Assembly: GCF_002014965.1 (NCBI RefSeq)
Contig: NZ_MUXT01000001.1
Coordinates: 350,218 to 414,217 of the forward strand
Reading direction: 5' to 3'
Origin: Moraxella canis
GTDB lineage: Bacteria; Pseudomonadota; Gammaproteobacteria; Pseudomonadales; Moraxellaceae
DNA length: 64,000 nt
The position numbers and the translations under genes were made by a program. Under the pieces are notes generated by a model. That model did not search any database, was not told the DNA's origin, and was given only the letters and a program-made list of their open reading frames with translations. Of the stretch, positions 46,832 to 58,831 are shown piece by piece (position 1 is the stretch's first letter; each line of letters opens with the position of its first letter).

Positions 46832-47731
46832 ATGGCTTTTGATATGCTAGAAATTCGCCACCTACAGATGATGAGCGCCCTTAAGCGCCACGGCTCACTT
46901 GCCACCACTGCCGATGAGATGAACCTCACTGCATCCGCCATCAGTCATCAGCTTAAAGAGCTTGAAAATTATTATGACATCACGCTCGTCAATCGGCGCA
47001 CCCGCCCTGTCAGCTTCACACCTGCAGGGTTGATTGTTTTGGAATTGGCTGACAGTATTTTGCCCCAAGTGGCACGCACCAAATCAGATATTAAAAGGCT
47101 GGCGCATGGTCAAGCAGGTAGGCTGCGTCTAGCAAGTGAATGCCATAGCTGCTTTGATTGGCTGATGCCCATCTTGAATGTCTATCGCAGTAGATACAGC
47201 GATGTGGAGCTTGATTTTACGACAGGTTTCGATCCTGAGCCACATCATATGCTGGTGGAAGGCGAGATTGATTTATTGATCACCTCCAGTGACCTGCCCA
47301 TTGATGGCATCAGCTATTTGCCACTGTTTACTTATGAAAGTCGGTTAGTGCTCGCCCCAGCGCATCGCTTGGCAAGCCAAGAGTTTATCAGCGCTTCTGA
47401 CCTAAGTGATCAGACCCTGATCGCCTACCCTGTCGAAGAAAGTCGCTTGGATGTCATCGCCAAATTCCTTGCGCCCCAAGGTGTGGCACCTGCCAATATT
47501 CGCACCACAGAGCTTACCGCCATGTTGATTCAGCTGGTCGCCTCTGAGCGTGGCGTGGCGGCGCTGCCTGATTGGGTGGTAGCAGAATATGAGCGCAAAG
47601 GCTGGGTGGTGTCTCGTCCGCTTGGCACAGGTGTGCACTGTCAGCTGTATGCCGCCATTCGTGACAGCGACGCACGATTGGATTTTATGAAGGGATTTTT
47701 AGGCTTATTAAAAGACATCAAAAAGCCTTAA
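46832..47731 (+). CDS. metR: LysR-type regulator MetR
   Basis: A 299-residue LysR-family regulator. The N-terminal helix-turn-helix reads LEIRHLQMMSALKRHGSLA, and the effector domain carries LASECHSCFDWLMP, LVLAPAHRLA, AYPVEESRLDV and GVAALPDWVV, which align well by eye with Escherichia coli MetR, the homocysteine-responsive activator of metE/metH. No methionine gene is adjacent. It is convergent with the cobalamin operon, whose product is the cofactor of MetH. Confidence 0.85.
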   Translation: MAFDMLEIRHLQMMSALKRHGSLATTADEMNLTASAISHQLKELENYYDITLVNRRTRPVSFTPAGLIVLELADSILPQVARTKSDIKRLAHGQAGRLRLASECHSCFDWLMPILNVYRSRYSDVELDFTTGFDPEPHHMLVEGEIDLLITSSDLPIDGISYLPLFTYESRLVLAPAHRLASQEFISASDLSDQTLIAYPVEESRLDVIAKFLAPQGVAPANIRTTELTAMLIQLVASERGVAALPDWVVAEYERKGWVVSRPLGTGVHCQLYAAIRDSDARLDFMKGFLGLLKDIKKP

Positions 47732-47742
47732 TCTTAAGTTTT

Positions 47743-47790
47743 GGCTTGGTATCAGTCCAATCATACCAAACTTAGGATAAATACCAAGCC
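47743..47790. repeat. Nested inverted repeats between metR and cobS
   Basis: GGCTTGGTAT (47743-47752) pairs with ATACCAAGCC (47781-47790), and its inner part can pair instead with ATACCAA at 47763-47769. The second arm lies inside the end of cobS. It may terminate one or both convergent genes, though there is no clear T-tract. Confidence 0.4.
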
Positions 47791-48512
47791 ATCATTATAA
47801 GTGCAAATACTTCCGCAATCTCAACGCCTGCACCCAAGGTATCGCCAGTCACCCCGCCGATTCGGCGTACAAATACATAACGCAAGTAGCCAATAATACC
47901 GATCAGCCCTACCACCAAACCTGCTGCCAAACCTGCTGGCAGCAGCCCCAAAGTGATCATATAGCTCATAATTACGATCATCAAAATTGTTTTGTTATGA
48001 TTAATCAAAGGCGAGCCCAAGCCTTGTGGTCGTATATAAGGCGTAGTCAATAACAGCATCAAAATACCAAGCCGCCCAAGCATGGGCACAAACATCAAGC
48101 CCATAGGCAGATTGAGCGACAAAAGACTATAAACGCCCGCCCATTTGAGCATGACGATACTAACAATCACCACCACACCCATCGCGCCTGTGTGCACATC
48201 TTTCATGATATCAAGCGTGCGCTGTCTGTCGCCCAAGCCCCCCACCCAAGCATCTGCAGTATCCGCCAAGCCGTCCAAATGCAGCCCACCTGTCAGATAC
48301 ACCCAAGCCGCCACGATCAGCGCACTTAAGAGCATGAGTGGCAAGCTTATCCACGTCATACCAAATAAAATCAGCCCAATCAGCAGCCCCACCAAAGGAT
48401 AAAACAGCAGTGATGCTGCATTTTGCTGATGGCTTGGCATCACAGGCAGCGTGAGTGGCAAAGTTGTTAAAAACTGCAGCGCGATCAGCAGTGGTATCAT
48501 TAGGCGGATCAT
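47772..48512 (-). CDS. cobS: Adenosylcobinamide-GDP ribazoletransferase (cobalamin synthase)
   Basis: A 246-residue inner-membrane enzyme that joins alpha-ribazole to adenosylcobinamide-GDP, the last step of B12 assembly. GGLHLDGLADTADAW (about 72-86), a conserved acid-rich membrane loop, and six to seven hydrophobic segments match the CobS/CobV family. It overlaps cobC by an ATGA. Confidence 0.92.
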   Translation of the reverse strand: MIRLMIPLLIALQFLTTLPLTLPVMPSHQQNAASLLFYPLVGLLIGLILFGMTWISLPLMLLSALIVAAWVYLTGGLHLDGLADTADAWVGGLGDRQRTLDIMKDVHTGAMGVVVIVSIVMLKWAGVYSLLSLNLPMGLMFVPMLGRLGILMLLLTTPYIRPQGLGSPLINHNKTILMIVIMSYMITLGLLPAGLAAGLVVGLIGIIGYLRYVFVRRIGGVTGDTLGAGVEIAEVFALIMMAWYLS

Positions 48513-49096
48513 ATTTTGAGCCTGCCTTGATGGTAGCCAAAGTGGTGCAGCTCGCCCAAGTCAGCAGGCATGGTCAAGATGCTGTCTAATGACAAACCCT
48601 GAGCACGGCAATACAGATATTTGATCACGCCGCCATGACTGATCATACACACTTTTTGGTGATGATGCGTTTGGCAAATTTGTTCAATCTTAGCCAAACC
48701 TTCATCAATCCGCCGAGCAAACCGATATACCGATTCGCCATTGGGCGGTGTGAAGGCAGTTGGCGTCTGCCACCATATTGATAAGTCATTGGGATATTTT
48801 TGGTACAAATCCGCCGTACGCTGCCCTTCCCACTCCCCAAAATCCATCTCTTGGAGCTCATCAAGCACCACCAAACCCAACTTATATTGCAAGGCTTTTA
48901 TTTTTGCAAAATCAAGGCAGCGAGATAGCGGCGAAGTGATGATCATCTGCCACTGATTGCTCAAAAAATTATCGTCAAAGCTGGCGTGCATCTGCGCCCA
49001 GCCTTTTTGGGTCAAGGCATCATCAGTGCGACCCCGCAATACCCCGCTTGTGAGTAGCCGAGTCTCGCCATGGCGTAAAACAGACAAGCTGATCAT
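48509..49096 (-). CDS. cobC: Alpha-ribazole phosphatase (histidine phosphatase)
   Basis: A 195-residue phosphoglycerate-mutase-like phosphatase with the RHGET catalytic motif at about 8-12, EMDFGEWEGQ near residue 85, and a second His in MISHGG. In this operon context it most likely removes the phosphate from alpha-ribazole-5'-phosphate. It overlaps cobT (ATGA) at the 5' end and cobS at the 3' end. Confidence 0.88.
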   Translation of the reverse strand: MISLSVLRHGETRLLTSGVLRGRTDDALTQKGWAQMHASFDDNFLSNQWQMIITSPLSRCLDFAKIKALQYKLGLVVLDELQEMDFGEWEGQRTADLYQKYPNDLSIWWQTPTAFTPPNGESVYRFARRIDEGLAKIEQICQTHHHQKVCMISHGGVIKYLYCRAQGLSLDSILTMPADLGELHHFGYHQGRLKI

Positions 49097-50130
49097 GAGC
49101 GGTCACTGACGCCTGCTTCATCGAAGGTCGACATATCACGATGCACCGTACACGCCAGCTGAATGATCCCAAATGCTGTCATCGCGCCCGTCCCTTCGCC
49201 AAGCCTTAGCCCCAGATCAATCAATGGTCGTGCTTCTAAGGCATCAAGCACCAGCTGATTACCGTATTCTGCCGATTTGTGCGAAAATAGCATATAGTCA
49301 CGGACACCAGGATTAATACGCACAGCGCACAAGGCACAGACCGCAGAGATAAATCCGCCAATGATCACAGGCATTCCTAACTGAGCAGCGCGCAGATATG
49401 CCCCCACCATCGCTGCCATCTCAAAGCCTGCCACTGATTGTAGATAGGTCAGCGGCTCATTATGTTGATACAAGTCAATGGCTTGGTCAATGACAGCTCG
49501 TTTAAAGTTAAAAGTGGCTTCATCAATACCTGTACCAAGACCGGTTAATTGATCCGCGCGCTCACCCAAAAGCAGCCCCGCCAGAACCGATGATGACGTG
49601 GTATTACCAATACCCATCTCGCCTGCAATATAAATATCTGCGCCCAATGCGACCGCCTCTTCGACGCTGTTTTTGCCGATAACGAGTGCACGCTGACAAT
49701 CATCATCACTCATGGCAGCGCGCTCCAAAAAATTATGCGTACTTGGCGCGATCGGCTGCTGATCGATGCCATGCGCCTCATACGCACCGCCCAAAGTGCC
49801 GCAGTCAATGACTCGGCTAATCGCCCCATAATGGCGTGCCATCACACTGATACACGCCCCGCCTTGAGCAAAATTATAAAGCATCTGACGGGTCACAGTC
49901 TGCGGATACGCTGACACGCCAAGACTTGCGATGCCATGATCGCCGGCAAACGTACACATATACGGCTTATCGGCAGTTGGGCACACCTTGCCTTGCATAC
50001 CCGCAAGCTGAATCACCACAGTTTCCATCTCACCCAAAGAACCTGCCGGCTTGGTTAATTTGTCTTGGCGTTTTTGAGCCTGCGTGCGCATATGTTGGTT
50101 GATTGGCTTGGTTGGATCAAGATACCACAT
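49093..50130 (-). CDS. cobT: Nicotinate-nucleotide-dimethylbenzimidazole phosphoribosyltransferase
   Basis: Activates the lower ligand of cobalamin, 345 residues. TKPAGSLGEMET (about 26), CTFAGDHGIASLGVSAYP, EMGIGNTTSSSVL and the C-terminal LGEGTGA with the catalytic Glu (about 315) are clear family signatures. There are 82 bases between its start and the end of cobU. Confidence 0.94.
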   Translation of the reverse strand: MWYLDPTKPINQHMRTQAQKRQDKLTKPAGSLGEMETVVIQLAGMQGKVCPTADKPYMCTFAGDHGIASLGVSAYPQTVTRQMLYNFAQGGACISVMARHYGAISRVIDCGTLGGAYEAHGIDQQPIAPSTHNFLERAAMSDDDCQRALVIGKNSVEEAVALGADIYIAGEMGIGNTTSSSVLAGLLLGERADQLTGLGTGIDEATFNFKRAVIDQAIDLYQHNEPLTYLQSVAGFEMAAMVGAYLRAAQLGMPVIIGGFISAVCALCAVRINPGVRDYMLFSHKSAEYGNQLVLDALEARPLIDLGLRLGEGTGAMTAFGIIQLACTVHRDMSTFDEAGVSDRS

Positions 50131-50212
50131 ATTTCCTCGATAAATCAGTCGCTCAAATCAGTGAGCATAATATGTCAAAAAATTCAAATCATCTTAAGTT
50201 TCAAAAGCCAAA

Positions 50213-50728
50213 TCAGCCTTTTAAGGTCATCGGTAAACCCGCCACACAAAAAATCACCTGATCTGCTTTTGCCGCTATGGCTTGATGTAAAAATCCAATC
50301 TCATCCACAAATCGACGCGTAAGCTTGCCCATTGGAACGACGCCTAAACCTGTTTCATTGCTCACCATGATCACATCGGCTTTTGTTGATGTTAAATGAT
50401 CTAAAAAGTCATTTTTATATTTATCAAATAATTTATCATCAAGCATTAATAAATTAGACATCCATAGTGTCAAGCAGTCAATCAAAATCACAACCTGATC
50501 ATCAAAATGCTGTAAGTAATGCGCCAAATCTACAGGTGTCTCGATGGTCTGCCAATGGCTTGGACGGTCGTTTTGATGGCGCAAGATTCTATGGTGCATC
50601 TCATCGTCATCAGCTTTGGCGGTCGCCACATATATCACGCGCTTACCAGTTTGTTCAAGCTGTTTGGCAAGCGCTTCAGCGTGGCGAGATTTACCTGATC
50701 GAGCACCGCCCAAGACAAGCGTTAGCAT
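50213..50728 (-). CDS. cobU: Adenosylcobinamide kinase / guanylyltransferase
   Basis: A 171-residue bifunctional enzyme that phosphorylates and then guanylylates adenosylcobinamide. P-loop GGARSGKSRHAE (about 7-18), HxxxRPxxW-like HQNDRPSHWQTIE and the GTP region LIDCLTLWMSN are seen, along with SNETGLGVVP. It overlaps the 2H phosphoesterase gene by seven bases. Confidence 0.93.
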   Translation of the reverse strand: MLTLVLGGARSGKSRHAEALAKQLEQTGKRVIYVATAKADDDEMHHRILRHQNDRPSHWQTIETPVDLAHYLQHFDDQVVILIDCLTLWMSNLLMLDDKLFDKYKNDFLDHLTSTKADVIMVSNETGLGVVPMGKLTRRFVDEIGFLHQAIAAKADQVIFCVAGLPMTLKG

Positions 50729-51366
50729 GAGTCATTCTCCAAAGTTGGCGACAAAGATATGCGATACAAGGCTGTTAATTGACCTTGCAGCTGATTGGGA
50801 TCATAGTAGCCCACAGTCAGCGTCTTGACCCTAAAATCGATATCTCGGGTCTGAAGCGGTGTCAGCAGCGGTAATACATCACCGCTACTAAAGCTGCTGC
50901 GATAAAACCCCAAAGTAATGTGTGGATGATAGTCACTGGGAGCAATCTCGGGCTTAATGACACTGAGTGCTTGACGGATTTTTAGTAGCGTGTCGGTGGG
51001 GTGAATGGCGATGAATAAGCTGTTTAAAAATCCATCAATGCGATCTAGCGTCAATCCAAAAGGCGACAGGTTTAACGCTTGGACAGCTTGGATCTGCGCA
51101 TCGATTTGTGATGCTGTGCAGTCATCATCATAGTATGGCTCATCCACCAAAAACCCATTAACAAATAGCGTGATATGCCACTGCCTGTGATAGCCTGGAG
51201 TTAAAATATCATCAAACAGCCGCTGATATTCTTGGCAACACTGTGACACCAGCTTGTCATCAATTTCGATATACCAAACAACATAACGGCGGCGACCTTT
51301 GTGCCATGCTTGATAATCAGCACAGACATCCAAGCCAACCAACTGGGTATCAGCAGGCAGTAGCAT
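50722..51366 (-). CDS. 2H phosphoesterase superfamily (2'-5' RNA ligase-like) protein
   Basis: A 214-residue protein with two HxTxF-type motifs, HITLFVNG (about 65) and HITLGFY (about 149), the catalytic pair of the 2H phosphoesterase superfamily, which opens cyclic phosphodiesters in RNA or nucleotides. It starts five bases after tsaD and overlaps cobU, so it is translated within a tRNA-modification/cobalamin operon. The substrate is unknown. Confidence 0.72.
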   Translation of the reverse strand: MLLPADTQLVGLDVCADYQAWHKGRRRYVVWYIEIDDKLVSQCCQEYQRLFDDILTPGYHRQWHITLFVNGFLVDEPYYDDDCTASQIDAQIQAVQALNLSPFGLTLDRIDGFLNSLFIAIHPTDTLLKIRQALSVIKPEIAPSDYHPHITLGFYRSSFSSGDVLPLLTPLQTRDIDFRVKTLTVGYYDPNQLQGQLTALYRISLSPTLENDSC

Positions 51367-51370
51367 ATAT

Positions 51371-52405
51371 TCAGACGCTGAGCGTGGTCATATCCCAGCG
51401 CGGCACGCAGCGCACCGACAAATCATCGGCTTGACCTTGCTGAAGCCTACAAAAGCCAGCATACGCGATCATTGCGCCATTATCCGTGCACAGCTCAGTT
51501 GGAGCGTAGTACACCGATGCATTGATTTTTTGAAGTTCAGATTCTAGCGCCGAGCGTAGCGCCTGATTGGCAGATACACCCCCTGCGATGACCAACTGAT
51601 CCAAGCCTGTCGTCTTTAATGCTTTAACGCATTTTTTGACCAAAGTATCCACTACCGCAAACTGAAAGCTGGCGGCGATGTCCGCACGGATGCTTGGGTC
51701 GCTGTCAGAGCCTGGAGTGTCTTTGATCAAATTATGCGCTGCGGTTTTCATGCCACTGAATGAAAAATCAAGCCCTTTATGCAGCATTGGTCTGGGTAGG
51801 TCGTAGGCATGTGGATTACCGCCTTTGGCTAATTTTTCAACATTTGGTCCGCCAGGATAGGGCAAGCTTAGCATTTTAGCGGTTTTATCAAAGCATTCGC
51901 CCACCGCATCATCAATGGATTCGCCCAAGATCTGATAATCGCCCACCCCATCAGCGCGCACAAGCATGGTGTGACCGCCTGAGACAAGCAGGCACACAAA
52001 AGGAAATCTCGGCGGATGATCACTAGCCAACAGCGGTGCAAGCAGATGCCCTTCCATATGGTGCACCCCGATCGCTGGCACATCAAGTCCATACGCCAGC
52101 GTCCGCCCAAACAGCGCTCCCGTCATCAAAGCCCCAATCAGACCAGGTCCTTTGGTATAAGCAACCGCATCAATCTGCGACTGATCAATCCCTGACTGCT
52201 CAAGCAGCTGCTGATATAGCGGCACCAGTTTGCGGATATGATCGCGACTCGCCAGCTCTGGCACCACGCCGCCGTAAGTTGCGTGTAGCTCAATTTGACT
52301 GTACAGCACTTGTGCAAGCACGCCGCCCTTACCGTCATTCAGCTCGCTGTCATAGATCGCAAGCCCCGTCTCATCACACGAGGTCTCAAGCCCCAATACC
52401 TTCAT
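51371..52405 (-). CDS. tsaD: tRNA N6-adenosine threonylcarbamoyltransferase TsaD
   Basis: Transfers threonylcarbamate to A37 of ANN-decoding tRNAs, 344 residues. [11 protein letters not shown] (3-13), the metal-binding [11 protein letters not shown] (about 107-117), LVSGGHTML and [13 protein letters not shown] are characteristic. It appears to be the first gene of the operon that continues into the 2H phosphoesterase and cob genes. Confidence 0.95.
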   Translation of the reverse strand: MKVLGLETSCDETGLAIYDSELNDGKGGVLAQVLYSQIELHATYGGVVPELASRDHIRKLVPLYQQLLEQSGIDQSQIDAVAYTKGPGLIGALMTGALFGRTLAYGLDVPAIGVHHMEGHLLAPLLASDHPPRFPFVCLLVSGGHTMLVRADGVGDYQILGESIDDAVGECFDKTAKMLSLPYPGGPNVEKLAKGGNPHAYDLPRPMLHKGLDFSFSGMKTAAHNLIKDTPGSDSDPSIRADIAASFQFAVVDTLVKKCVKALKTTGLDQLVIAGGVSANQALRSALESELQKINASVYYAPTELCTDNGAMIAYAGFCRLQQGQADDLSVRCVPRWDMTTLSV

Positions 52406-55275
<2,870 letters not shown>

Positions 55276-55285
55276 AGACAAGCCT

Positions 55286-55318
55286 AAAAAAATATCCCAA
55301 ACCTTTGGGATATTTTTT
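55286..55318. terminator. Terminator after icd
   Basis: AAAAAATATCCCAA pairs with TTGGGATATTTTTT around a short ACCT loop, eleven bases past the icd stop. Confidence 0.85.
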
Positions 55319-55336
55319 ATTTAGTCTTCCTAAAAT

Positions 55337-55372
55337 AAAAAACCACGCCTATCTTGATAGGCGTGGTTTTTT
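55337..55372. terminator. Second bidirectional terminator
   Basis: A perfect 16-bp stem (AAAAAACCACGCCTAT and its complement) with a CTTG loop, probably ending the convergent baeRF3-like gene. Confidence 0.88.
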
Positions 55373-55403
55373 AGTCATTGATCTAATCAATGAATCCAAT
55401 CAA

Positions 55404-56513
55404 TTAGTAGCGAGTAATCAATGCGATTGGCTCTTTTTCGCTCATCTGATCACGCGGTACAAACACAACTTCACCACCATTATGATCAACCAATTCAATG
55501 ATTTCTGCCACCGCATCATCATTCACGCCTTCATCTGAAGCATTCTCAGCGACCAACAAAGTTGCATTTTGTTCATCAATCGTCGCAGGCACGCTATGAC
55601 CTTGGCGAACCAATAGCATCACGGCATTGCCTTCAACTGCAGAGCGATAGATTTGCTGAAGATCCGTGCGTACCATTTTTTCGTTTCGCGCTTTTTCAAG
55701 TTCGCCTTGAGCATTTTCGTAACGAGTTTTGCGCTTATCTTCAACCAATTCTTGAACACCGTCAATGATTTCTTGGGCGCTGCCATCTTTGAGATGTGGC
55801 AAGTTATCAACCTTACCCAAAATGATTGATGGATTATCACACACTTGCTCATAAAAACCCAATGTACGCGAATCACCGACCAAAATCACAGGCAGTGGCG
55901 ATGCGTTATGAATACGCTGCAAGCTCTTATCGACGCGATTCATAAACTCTTTTAAATAGCTGTGATCGTCTGACGATCCTGTGCGATCCGATTTACTGCC
56001 TGTTGGTAGCGTAGTGTTTTTGATTGGGAAAGACAGCTCATCTTGATTTTCTTGGCGCGGACTGCTGCCAATGACTTCTTTAACCAACACATTATTGACA
56101 CCGACAAGCAAGCGGGCGTTTTCGCTAGTCACAACCAGCACATAGTAATTTACCGCTTCTGACAGATCACGCATCAGATCGCGCGTCGCAAATTTATTAC
56201 CGATGATCACGCGCTCTTTGGCGTCAAAAGGCAGGCGAAGCACTTCGGCGCTAGAATCTGTCGCAAAAATCGCCAACATATCCAAATTATAGTTATGATC
56301 AAGCTCATCAGTTTGGGCAGTGATGTTAGCTAAGATGGCATCAGCCGTGCGTTTGTCATATTCTTCCGTGATACGATCTTCAGCAATTTTTAACTGATTT
56401 TTTAAAGCGATGGCATCTTGCTCATTTTCAGGATGCGTGCGATGGGTCTTAACAAAGATACTGACCGCAGGATTGGCTTGGGTTTGTCTTAATTGCTTTA
56501 GTGTCGTTTTCAT
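55404..56513 (-). CDS. baeRF3-like (bacterial archaeo-eukaryotic release factor family 3) protein
   Basis: A 369-residue protein. TQANPAVSIFVKTHRTHPEN at the start, LAIFATDSSAEVLRLPF, YYVLVVTSENARLLVG and PVILVGDSRTLGFYEQV form the repeated alpha/beta layout of the baeRF domains, bacterial relatives of the eRF1 middle domain and of ribosome-rescue factors. The GGQ peptide-release motif is not present. GGAG precedes ATG. Related domains are proposed to act at stalled ribosomes, including under stress; role here unproven. Confidence 0.65.
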   Translation of the reverse strand: MKTTLKQLRQTQANPAVSIFVKTHRTHPENEQDAIALKNQLKIAEDRITEEYDKRTADAILANITAQTDELDHNYNLDMLAIFATDSSAEVLRLPFDAKERVIIGNKFATRDLMRDLSEAVNYYVLVVTSENARLLVGVNNVLVKEVIGSSPRQENQDELSFPIKNTTLPTGSKSDRTGSSDDHSYLKEFMNRVDKSLQRIHNASPLPVILVGDSRTLGFYEQVCDNPSIILGKVDNLPHLKDGSAQEIIDGVQELVEDKRKTRYENAQGELEKARNEKMVRTDLQQIYRSAVEGNAVMLLVRQGHSVPATIDEQNATLLVAENASDEGVNDDAVAEIIELVDHNGGEVVFVPRDQMSEKEPIALITRY

Positions 56514-56891
56514 GTATTTCTCCTATAAATTTTTCCGTTCATCACTCATCGCTTTATTTGCTGATTAATTCTAAAAACTTAGTTATAAATTTCATAAATT
56601 GATATAAGTTCATGAATTAACAGATCAAATTGTGATGTGATGATTTGAGTATAACAACTCTCTCCCAGCCTGCGTAGGCGATTTTGTGCGCTTTTTGCCC
56701 TTGATGCGTTATTTTATGTTAGTTTCTTACCCCCATGAAACACTGTGTACCTTAGGGGTGATCAAGGTAAGATATTAGTTAAATTTTTTAAATGATCAAA
56801 CCACTTAACCATGGCTAAATTTTACTCGTAAAAATCCCCAAAACCAACAGGCTTTGGGGAACTAGCAAGTTTTCGTAATTCATCTTTGAAC
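56514..56891. other. Spacer with hemH terminator
   Basis: About 380 bases upstream of the baeRF3-like gene. It should hold that gene's promoter. At 56836-56859 a CCCCAAA/TTTGGGG stem followed by ATTTTT on the minus strand looks like the hemH terminator. Nothing else recognised. Confidence 0.55.
56836..56859 (-). terminator. Terminator after hemH
   Basis: A 7-bp GC-rich stem with a 10-base loop and a following T-run on the minus strand, 32 bases past the hemH stop. Confidence 0.7.
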
Positions 56892-57857
56892 TTATAAATA
56901 TTTTTTAATCACATTTGCCATCATCTGAATGTGCAGCGGATCCGTATTTAATGCAGGAATATAGTCATAAGCTCGCCCCCCTGCCTCTAAGAAATTATCC
57001 CTATTTTCAACGGCAAGCTCTTCGAGCGTCTCAAGGCAGTCAGCAGAAAATGCTGGACTCATAACCTGCACAGAAAGCCCTGACGCACCCCACTCAGCAA
57101 GCAGCTCGTCAGTGTATGGCTTTAGCCATTCTTGGGCACCAAAACGCGACTGGAAACTGATCGCCCATGCATCCATCGGCAAACCTAAGCGATCTGCTAA
57201 CAAAACTGCCGTGGTTCGACATTGTTCAGGATATGGATCGCCTTTATCTGCATAGGGCTTGGGGATACCATGAAAACTCATCAAAAGCTTATCAGCGCGC
57301 CCATGCTCCGCCCAGTAGCGCTCAACAGACTGCGCCAATGCTTCGATATAATCAGGATGATCGTGGTAATCCTTGATAAAGTTTAGGTCAGGTACATTTC
57401 TGGTGTTTAATAGTAGCTTGGCAATTTTATCAAAGGCGGCAGCCGTTGAAGTGGCTGAATACTGCGGAAAAAGCGGCAAAATAATGAAAGACTCCACGCC
57501 CTGCGACATCAAATCCGTCATCACCGATTTGACAGAAGGATTGCCATAAGTGGTTGCAGGATGGACAGGTATATCAATGCCCTGCTGGGCAAGAAGATCC
57601 TGTAGGTCTTTAGCTTGATTTTTGAGTATCACCAATAACGGTGAGCCGCCGTCCATCCACACACTTTGATAGGCGTGGGCGACACGCTTAGGTCTGGTCG
57701 TCAGCACAAAGCAATTTAAAATCACCTGCCAAATCACTTTGGGGATTTCGATCACGCGCGTATCGCTCAAAAATTCACGCAAATAACGACGCACCGCGTC
57801 AGGCGTTGGGGCATCTGGCGTACCCAAATTAACCAGGAGTATGGCTGTTTTTTTCAT
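56892..57857 (-). CDS. hemH: Ferrochelatase
   Basis: Inserts iron into protoporphyrin IX, the last step of heme synthesis, 321 residues from ATG 57857. LLVNLGTPDAPTPDAVRRYL at the start, catalytic His in LLMSFHGIPKPYADKGDPY (about 193) and the Glu in PAFSADCLETLEEL (about 264) are canonical. A TTG seven codons upstream is a less likely start. Confidence 0.95.
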   Translation of the reverse strand: MKKTAILLVNLGTPDAPTPDAVRRYLREFLSDTRVIEIPKVIWQVILNCFVLTTRPKRVAHAYQSVWMDGGSPLLVILKNQAKDLQDLLAQQGIDIPVHPATTYGNPSVKSVMTDLMSQGVESFIILPLFPQYSATSTAAAFDKIAKLLLNTRNVPDLNFIKDYHDHPDYIEALAQSVERYWAEHGRADKLLMSFHGIPKPYADKGDPYPEQCRTTAVLLADRLGLPMDAWAISFQSRFGAQEWLKPYTDELLAEWGASGLSVQVMSPAFSADCLETLEELAVENRDNFLEAGGRAYDYIPALNTDPLHIQMMANVIKKYL

Positions 57858-57943
57858 AAGGCAAAACAAATTAAGCAAAGTTTGATTTTATCATTTTTTT
57901 AATAAAAAATCTCAGCCAAACTTAGGATTTATCATTAACTTTA

Positions 57944-58201
57944 TCAATCATAGCTTTTGGATGTTTTGGTTGGTGCGCTTGTCTGATCGAGTGATGCTGT
58001 CTTTGTGATTGAGGTTTTACCAGCTCTATGATGACGCACAAGCTGCCTAATCAGTTGGTTGTTTTGCTCAAATGTCCGACACTTTTTACAAATCATCAAA
58101 TGTGTCTTAACCGCCAATTTTTCTGAGGCGCTCAATGATTCTTCATATGAGCGGCTAATCAGCTCTGTTGTTTTTTGGCAATTTGCCATAAATTTTATCA
58201 T
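57944..58201 (-). CDS. Putative zinc-binding anti-sigma factor
   Basis: A small protein of about 81-85 residues directly after the ECF sigma gene. ANCQKTTELISRSYEESLSA and KTHLMICKKCRTFEQN give a Cys...His-x3-Cys-x2-Cys pattern, as in zf-HC2/ZAS anti-sigma factors. No membrane segment follows, so it would be soluble. Starts at 58201 or 58189 are both possible. The last of six genes in the peptide operon; I infer that it holds the sigma factor inactive. Confidence 0.7.
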   Translation of the reverse strand: MIKFMANCQKTTELISRSYEESLSASEKLAVKTHLMICKKCRTFEQNNQLIRQLVRHHRAGKTSITKTASLDQTSAPTKTSKSYD

Positions 58202-58234
58202 AAATTTAAGCACTTTATTAAAATCTTGGAGCAA

Positions 58235-58828
58235 CTAACAGTCTAGCCATTTGATCGACAAACAGGTCTGTAGTCTCAATCTGGCACGATGCATGAGCAC
58301 ATAATAATTCTGACGACTGATGTTTAATTCTTGGCAGATAACCTCTGTGTCAAGCTCAATATACTCTTTCATCAAAAACGCGCGAGCCTGCTCTTTGGGT
58401 AAATTATCCAAACACAACTCAAGCACCGCCCAAAAATCATCTTGCTCGACACAATCAGCAGGGTTTTCCAAGGTTTGGCTTAGTGCTTGAATTTGGCTAT
58501 CAGCGTACCAATGCCCATTGGCATCAAACAAATATTCAAGAAATGAAGCATCATCTTGCTCATCATTTGAAAAGTCGGATAAAGGTATGTATTTTTGGGT
58601 TTGGCGAATATGATCACTGATCTTATTTTTTAAGATGGCAAACAGCCAACTTTTTAATGCCGATCTGCCCTGAAAGCTGTCGGCGTATTTTAAAGCATTC
58701 ATCAAAGCTTCTTGTACCACATCTCGTGCGCACTGCTCATCGCCCAATTGATTATAGGCAAACCGATACATGGGTATATAAAGCTCAGCAATGACATCGT
58801 CATCAATTATCGTATTGATATCAGCCAT
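58235..58828 (-). CDS. ECF-family RNA polymerase sigma factor
   Basis: A 197-residue sigma-70 family protein. Region 2 spans about residues 16-75 (YRFAYNQLGDEQCARDVVQE, then SWLFAILKNKISDHIR), and region 4 spans about 135-185 (LPKEQARAFLMKEYIELDTE, then ISRQNYYVLMHRARLRL). There is no region 1 or 3, the mark of ECF sigma factors. It starts three bases after doxX. A matching ECF-type promoter lies upstream of the precursor gene at 61617-61646, so it may drive its own operon. Confidence 0.9.
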   Translation of the reverse strand: MADINTIIDDDVIAELYIPMYRFAYNQLGDEQCARDVVQEALMNALKYADSFQGRSALKSWLFAILKNKISDHIRQTQKYIPLSDFSNDEQDDASFLEYLFDANGHWYADSQIQALSQTLENPADCVEQDDFWAVLELCLDNLPKEQARAFLMKEYIELDTEVICQELNISRQNYYVLMHRARLRLQTCLSIKWLDC

Positions 58829-58831
58829 GAT

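Noticed and set aside
49093..52405. Cobalamin riboswitch upstream of the cob genes
   Set aside because: No B12-box-like sequence was seen upstream of cobU or cobT, and the gaps are too short for the aptamer.
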